From the NCBI RefSeq assembly GCF_024399315.1, contig NZ_CP075170.1:3410001-3474000 (forward strand): DNA of 64,000 nt, read 5' to 3'. The DNA is from Chryseobacterium sp. MA9. GTDB lineage: Bacteria; Bacteroidota; Bacteroidia; Flavobacteriales; Weeksellaceae. Below are positions 60,379-64,000 of the stretch, piece after piece; positions within the stretch are counted from its first letter, which is position 1; each line of letters starts with the position of its first letter. Under the pieces are notes generated by a model. That model saw nothing but the letters and a program-made list of their open reading frames with translations, was not told where the DNA came from and made no database searches. Both the position numbers and the translations under genes were made by a program.

Positions 60379-61429
60379 GATGGTCAGATAAAGTTAAAAT
60401 TAAAGTTATTTTGAAGGTATGATGATCTGATTCAATTTTTAGATCATGAAATTCAGGATATTGCAGCTTTAAACGTTTTTTTACATTTTGAAGACCAATT
60501 CCGCCCGCTCCGTCTTTCTTTTTATAGGTTGCCATATCAGAATAGGAATTTTCAACATAAAAATAAAGATTATTGTCTTTTTCTTTACAGGAGATTTTTA
60601 CATACCCTTTATGCCCGGGGAGCCTGCAGACATACTTAAAGGCATTTTCAATAAAAGGGACCAGCAGTAACGGAGCAATAAAAGCTTTCCTGTTATCAAT
60701 TTCCCAGGAAGCCCTTACATCCAGTTCATTTCCCCACCTCAGTTTTTCTACCTCAACAAGATTCTGAAGATACTCAATCTCTTTATCCAAAGGTACCAGG
60801 GGCTGGTTGCAATGATACAGCTGATATCTTAGAATATCCGAAAACTTCATCAGTAAAAAGTCTGCAAGCTGTGTGTCCGTTTTCATCAGAATATGAATAT
60901 GGTTCAGGATATTGAATACAACATGAGGATTGATCTGATCCTGTAAAAGTTTAAGCTGGTTTTCCAGATGCGCCTGCTGGAGAAGAATGTGATCACGCTC
61001 TATCCTTCCATGTTCCTTATAAAATTTTATACCACACGCTACTCCGGTGATAAGAAATGAGGCTGGTAAAGACATGTAGAAGCCTTGCCATAAAATAGGC
61101 AGCTGATCCGAAAAACTCAGTGGAAGATGATTTTTTGGAGTGACTTCAAGATAAGTAAAAATAACAGCGAAGATCAGTCCCAATATGAGAATAACAATTA
61201 CTACCTGCATCAAAAACTGTTTCATCTTTTTTTCCCGCAGGGCTTTCGGAAGAAACTTATTGGTTAAAGAATGGGTGAATGTAAAAGAAGAAGCTGCAAT
61301 TATAACAGCTTGAATCATAGCAAGGTATTTATCTGTAGTGATCTGGAGGTTACACCATAATACGATAGCAAGAGCAAGCCAGAAAATAAAAGTAAATATG
61401 TATTCTTTGAAAACAAAAGATTTCGTCAT
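60368..61429 (-). CDS. LytS/YpdA-type sensor histidine kinase (second system)
   Basis: 353 residues, four N-terminal transmembrane helices (about 10-135). A coiled linker follows, then the His_kinase domain with His169 in DQINPHVVFNILNHIHIL and an ATPase domain (LLLVPFIENAFKYV; GGIGLQNVKKRLKL). It lacks the C-terminal 2TM domain of the first kinase. It pairs with the regulator at 59644. Confidence 0.9.
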   Translation of the reverse strand: MTKSFVFKEYIFTFIFWLALAIVLWCNLQITTDKYLAMIQAVIIAASSFTFTHSLTNKFLPKALREKKMKQFLMQVVIVILILGLIFAVIFTYLEVTPKNHLPLSFSDQLPILWQGFYMSLPASFLITGVACGIKFYKEHGRIERDHILLQQAHLENQLKLLQDQINPHVVFNILNHIHILMKTDTQLADFLLMKFSDILRYQLYHCNQPLVPLDKEIEYLQNLVEVEKLRWGNELDVRASWEIDNRKAFIAPLLLVPFIENAFKYVCRLPGHKGYVKISCKEKDNNLYFYVENSYSDMATYKKKDGAGGIGLQNVKKRLKLQYPEFHDLKIESDHHTFKITLILTLSDHHEL

Positions 61430-61448
61430 GGAAATGGAAATAGGTTGA

Positions 61449-61485
61449 TAAAAAATTAGAAACTGCAGGGAAAACAGTTTCTAAT
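61449..61485 (-). terminator. Terminator between the porin-like gene and the kinase gene
   Basis: Minus strand ATTAGAAACTG / CAGTTTCTAAT, an 11-bp perfect stem, followed by T residues. It ends the porin-like gene; the kinase gene starts only 20 bp further on, so its promoter is unclear. Confidence 0.85.
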
Positions 61486-61507
61486 AGGTAAAGATAATTT
61501 AAGTTTT

Positions 61508-62101
61508 TTAGAACAGGAAATAACCTATTCCGAGGGAAAAACTGTGGGGTTTGGACTTAAATTCTTTACTGATGCTTGAAAGACCAGTTTCATACCTAAG
61601 ATCTGCCGTGAAGTTTTTATAATCTACACCAACACCTCCCGTAATGCCAATATTGGATTTGTCAAAATTTTTAAATCCCTCCTGAAAAGCCTGAGAAGCA
61701 GAAACTTTATTGTTAAAGGCGTAGCTGTAAACACCTCCGGCAAATACTCTTACATTAAAATCATCTGCTTTAATCAGTTTATATCCTACCACCACAGGAA
61801 TATCAATAGCGTTCCATGAAAGTTTTGAAGAACTTCCGTCTTGGGATGTGTATGATGTCTTTCTTTTGTTGAACAGAGCTTCTCCTTGTACATATAACTT
61901 TCCGAGATCCACTCTTGTCATTACTCCTGCCTGATAGCCGAGTCCATATTTCCCTTCCAAAGAAGATTCCGTTGAGGTTTTTGTAAAGTTTGCCCCTCCC
62001 TTGACCCCAATGTGAAAAGCCGGAGCCTGTTGTGCTTTCGTTTCTATACTGCAAAAAATACATAATAACAATGTACTTAGGGCGAAAAATTGCTGCTTCA
62101 T
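61508..62101 (-). CDS. Porin-family outer-membrane beta-barrel protein
   Basis: 197 residues with a signal peptide (ALSTLLLCIFCSIETKAQ). The opening strands FHIGVKGGANFTKTS, LGYQAGVMTRVDLGKLYVQGEALF, IPVVVGYKLI and the C-terminal SFSLGIGYFLF match small eight-stranded 'porT/OmpA-like' barrels of Bacteroidota. Function unknown. It may be connected to the kinase/regulator pair downstream only by proximity. Confidence 0.85.
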   Translation of the reverse strand: MKQQFFALSTLLLCIFCSIETKAQQAPAFHIGVKGGANFTKTSTESSLEGKYGLGYQAGVMTRVDLGKLYVQGEALFNKRKTSYTSQDGSSSKLSWNAIDIPVVVGYKLIKADDFNVRVFAGGVYSYAFNNKVSASQAFQEGFKNFDKSNIGITGGVGVDYKNFTADLRYETGLSSISKEFKSKPHSFSLGIGYFLF

Positions 62102-62211
62102 AAATTAATTATTGTTAAAAATCTGATACAAAACAACAACTATGAAAGAGGGAATGAAATTTTATTTGATGAACGGCAAAGATACTTTGACAAGTACCTG
62201 TTTTAGGGTGA

Positions 62212-62247
62212 AAAATAAAAAACCGGGAGTAGTGATACTCCCGGTTT
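62212..62247 (-). terminator. Terminator of the cysteine-rich peptide gene
   Basis: Minus strand AAACCGGGAGTA / TACTCCCGGTTT, a 12-bp perfect stem, GTGA-type loop, followed by a T-rich tract. Confidence 0.92.
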
Positions 62248-62254
62248 GCTATTA

Positions 62255-62503
62255 CTAATACGGTTGTTCTTCACAAATAGAAGGAGGATTGCATCCTCCG
62301 CCACCTCCGCCAGGGTTTCCACCACCTCCTACAGCGATGCATTGTCCCGGATTTCCGTCTTCATACATTTCACATGCATATCCCCAGGCACACTGGCAGT
62401 CGTCCTGACAATTATAAGAGTTGCCTCCCATATGGCATCCGTCTATTCCACTGCCCAGAATTACAGATAAGTCCTTTCTCAAAAGTTTTTTCATTGTTTT
62501 CAT
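62255..62503 (-). CDS. Cysteine- and glycine-rich bacteriocin-like peptide
   Basis: 82 residues (79 if started at the ATG at 62494, MKKLLRKDL). The N-terminus MKKLLRKDLSVILGSG resembles the double-glycine-type leaders of Chryseobacterium bacteriocin-like proteins. The core has eight Cys, including CQDDCQCAWGYAC, and a Gly-rich stretch (VGGGGNPGGGGGGC). It is of a different family from the peptides at 46180-47241. No maturation genes are adjacent. A TATATTTA box about 40 bp upstream is a possible promoter. Confidence 0.8.
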   Translation of the reverse strand: MKTMKKLLRKDLSVILGSGIDGCHMGGNSYNCQDDCQCAWGYACEMYEDGNPGQCIAVGGGGNPGGGGGGCNPPSICEEQPY

Positions 62504-62609
62504 GATTAATTTGGTGTTAAATGTTATTGTTTAAAATTGTACATCCTTGTAAATATAATAAAATTGTCTTAATGGATTGTAAATGAATTGCATGCAGATA
62601 CATTATACG

Positions 62610-62638
62610 AAGAAAGCCACTACAAGAGCGGCTTTCTT
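62610..62638 (-). terminator. Hairpin downstream of the large lipoprotein gene
   Basis: AAGAAAGCC / GGCTTTCTT, 9-bp perfect stem with an 11-nt loop. The T tract is short, so the terminator is only probable. Confidence 0.6.
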
Positions 62639-62660
62639 ATGATAGATATAAAGTTTTGTT

Positions 62661-63968
62661 TTAGAAACTGAAATCCTTTTGATACAGCATATATTCTTTT
62701 TTGAAAAGAGGAATGGTCCCTTCATATCTGAGAGGAGATATTCCAAAACCATAAAACATATCAGCCTGAATTTTGCCTTTTACAGAGATCACGCCTTTTC
62801 TTTCAGGAATGAATGTTAACCCTAAAGAAGAAAGGGCAGAAGCTCTTCCTCTCAATCCGGAATTAGCAATAGGAATAGAAATAAACATCAGTCCTACAGC
62901 TCCTTTTGCCTCTAAGCCTGCTTCAGCAGATAAGTTTCCCTCTGCTCCTGTGATGGCAGGATCTGATTTCTTTTGAAGATTGATATTAATCGCTGGAGTT
63001 TTGCTTACCAAAAAGTTGGCATTTCCTTCAAGATCCAAAAGCTGTCCCTGTACTTTTCCTGTAGCCTGTACTCCCAGAAATGGCCCGGCAGAAAGAGTAG
63101 GGCTTAAAATCAACCCTGTAGGCCCCAAAACAATAGGAACAATAGGAATATTCAGGTAATCTGTAGTGCTTGCTGTGTAACCCAGGCTTCCTACAATACT
63201 TGCAGAGCTTTTAAGCTGGATATCATCCATGATAAGATTGACATAAAAATCAGCTAAATGTCCCCATGAGAATGTAATATTGTAATCAATTTTTGGAGTG
63301 AACCCACCTTTTACATTCACGCTGGAAGTTCCTGCCGAAGATAAAGGAAAGGAAAAAGTTTTATCAAAATTAAAACGGTTGAAGGCAACTATTTTTTGAT
63401 TTTGAATGTTTTTGGCTTCAATAGAAAGTATTTTACGATTGATTTCTTCTGAAACCATACCTTCTACAGGTACGTAATTTACCATTCTTCCATCAATATT
63501 AACTGGAGCTTTACCTGATGGATCATAAACTCCACTCAGTGTTCCACTATAGATAAATTCTTCAAGTTTTGCACTGGAAGTTTGTACTTTAAACTGGTTA
63601 TTCAATTTAGAAACAGAACTTACTTTTGAAAGGATGGTACTCACCTGATCACCTTCAATCTTAGTTCCTACAATAACGGTTCCTACCGAAATGCTGTCTG
63701 TTTGCGGAGTCGTTCGGCCAAATGTAATTTCTCCGTCATTATGAGTGGAAATTGCATTTACCGATTCATCATTCAGAATAATAACATTCTTCTGTAAGGT
63801 CAGATTTCCCAAAGTCTTCATATGTACAGACTCTGCAGGTTTTTCAACAGGATCATCCGCGGGATCATCCTGAGAACAAGACGTTATAAGAAACAAACAG
63901 AAAATAGATAAAAGAAAGGGAAAGTAAAATTTTCTGTTGATTTTGAAGTGGTTAGATTTCATTTTCAT
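62661..63968 (-). CDS. Large lipoprotein of unknown function
   Basis: 435 residues with a lipoprotein signal peptide (FCLFLITSC, then SQDDPADDPVEKP). The mature protein is rich in beta-strand-like, Ser/Thr/Gly-rich sequence with several long hydrophobic but non-helical stretches (IPIVPIVLGPTGLILSP). It is therefore probably a surface or periplasmic adhesin-like protein. No motif recognised. An ATG at 63962 (MKSNHFK) is an alternative start. The gene is complete in the window. Confidence 0.78.
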   Translation of the reverse strand: MKMKSNHFKINRKFYFPFLLSIFCLFLITSCSQDDPADDPVEKPAESVHMKTLGNLTLQKNVIILNDESVNAISTHNDGEITFGRTTPQTDSISVGTVIVGTKIEGDQVSTILSKVSSVSKLNNQFKVQTSSAKLEEFIYSGTLSGVYDPSGKAPVNIDGRMVNYVPVEGMVSEEINRKILSIEAKNIQNQKIVAFNRFNFDKTFSFPLSSAGTSSVNVKGGFTPKIDYNITFSWGHLADFYVNLIMDDIQLKSSASIVGSLGYTASTTDYLNIPIVPIVLGPTGLILSPTLSAGPFLGVQATGKVQGQLLDLEGNANFLVSKTPAININLQKKSDPAITGAEGNLSAEAGLEAKGAVGLMFISIPIANSGLRGRASALSSLGLTFIPERKGVISVKGKIQADMFYGFGISPLRYEGTIPLFKKEYMLYQKDFSF

Positions 63969-64000
63969 ATACAGTGATTTTAAGATTTCTCTAAATTAGG

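Overview
The window is a contiguous chromosomal segment of a Bacteroidota bacterium of the class Flavobacteriia, most likely Chryseobacterium or a close Weeksellaceae relative. The evidence is AT-rich DNA, A-rich leaders without Shine-Dalgarno sequences, many promoters of the Bacteroidota type (TTG, 17-23 bp, TAnnTTTG), TonB-dependent receptor, ExbB/ExbD/TonB and YARHG proteins, and double-glycine 'bacteriocin-like' peptides typical of that genus. The genus is an inference. No phage, insertion sequence, CRISPR array or rRNA was seen. There are two tRNA genes.

Layout. 1-3000: a TonB-dependent receptor, whose start codon begins one base before the window, and a secreted repeat-like protein. 3000-6900: a LytS-type kinase and LytTR regulator bracketing several 2TM-domain genes and an ICMT-like methyltransferase, with matching operator-like direct repeats before two of the promoters. 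7000-12200: alpha/beta hydrolase-like protein, unknown protein, glycine-rich protein, small membrane proteins and MnmA. 12300-15600: outer-membrane protein and ClpC. 15700-25600: three glycosyltransferases, SufE, two tRNA-Val genes, FolC, TolC, a SprT-like protein, ManC and a GNAT enzyme. 25600-33000: Bcp, endonuclease III, a DUF885 lipoprotein operon and an ExbB-ExbD-TonB-like operon. 33000-39500: SpmA/SpmB-like protein, AccD, class II aldolase, NAD kinase, CBS protein, a predicted small RNA and an SpoU/TrmH methylase. 39500-46150: a MORN-like protein, bestrophin, JmjC-like cupin, GNAT and MutS. 46180-47241: five short paralogous peptide genes, then a broken lipoprotein gene. 48300-58550: two thioredoxin-fold proteins, DUF2809, YARHG and DUF2306 proteins, a secreted TonB-C protein, secreted hydrolase, flavoprotein, thioesterase, ThiL, and an AraC regulator next to a Bcr/CflA-type pump. 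58600-64000: outer-membrane barrel proteins, a second LytS/LytTR pair, a cysteine-rich bacteriocin-like peptide and a large lipoprotein.

The best candidate for an undescribed system is the five-gene peptide cluster at 46180-47241. Each gene encodes 51-54 residues with a canonical double-glycine leader (L-x-K-x-E-L-K-[ED]-I-x-G-[GS]), a hypervariable core with a C-x4-C-like pair, and an invariant C-terminal [DN]-G-[FY]-C-C. No transporter, peptidase or modification enzyme lies nearby. The genes form two predicted transcription units (A-B-C and D-E) and are too short for ordinary ORF calling.

Other points of note: a probable LytTR autoregulatory operator present twice with the same geometry; a compact orphan promoter-terminator pair that looks like a ~70-nt small RNA gene; AccD and endonuclease III that both lack their usual metal-binding cysteines; an AraC-type direct repeat abutting the efflux-pump promoter; and a 31-bp promoter-like element shared by two unrelated genes. 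All functional statements come from reading motifs in the sequence; no database search was run.
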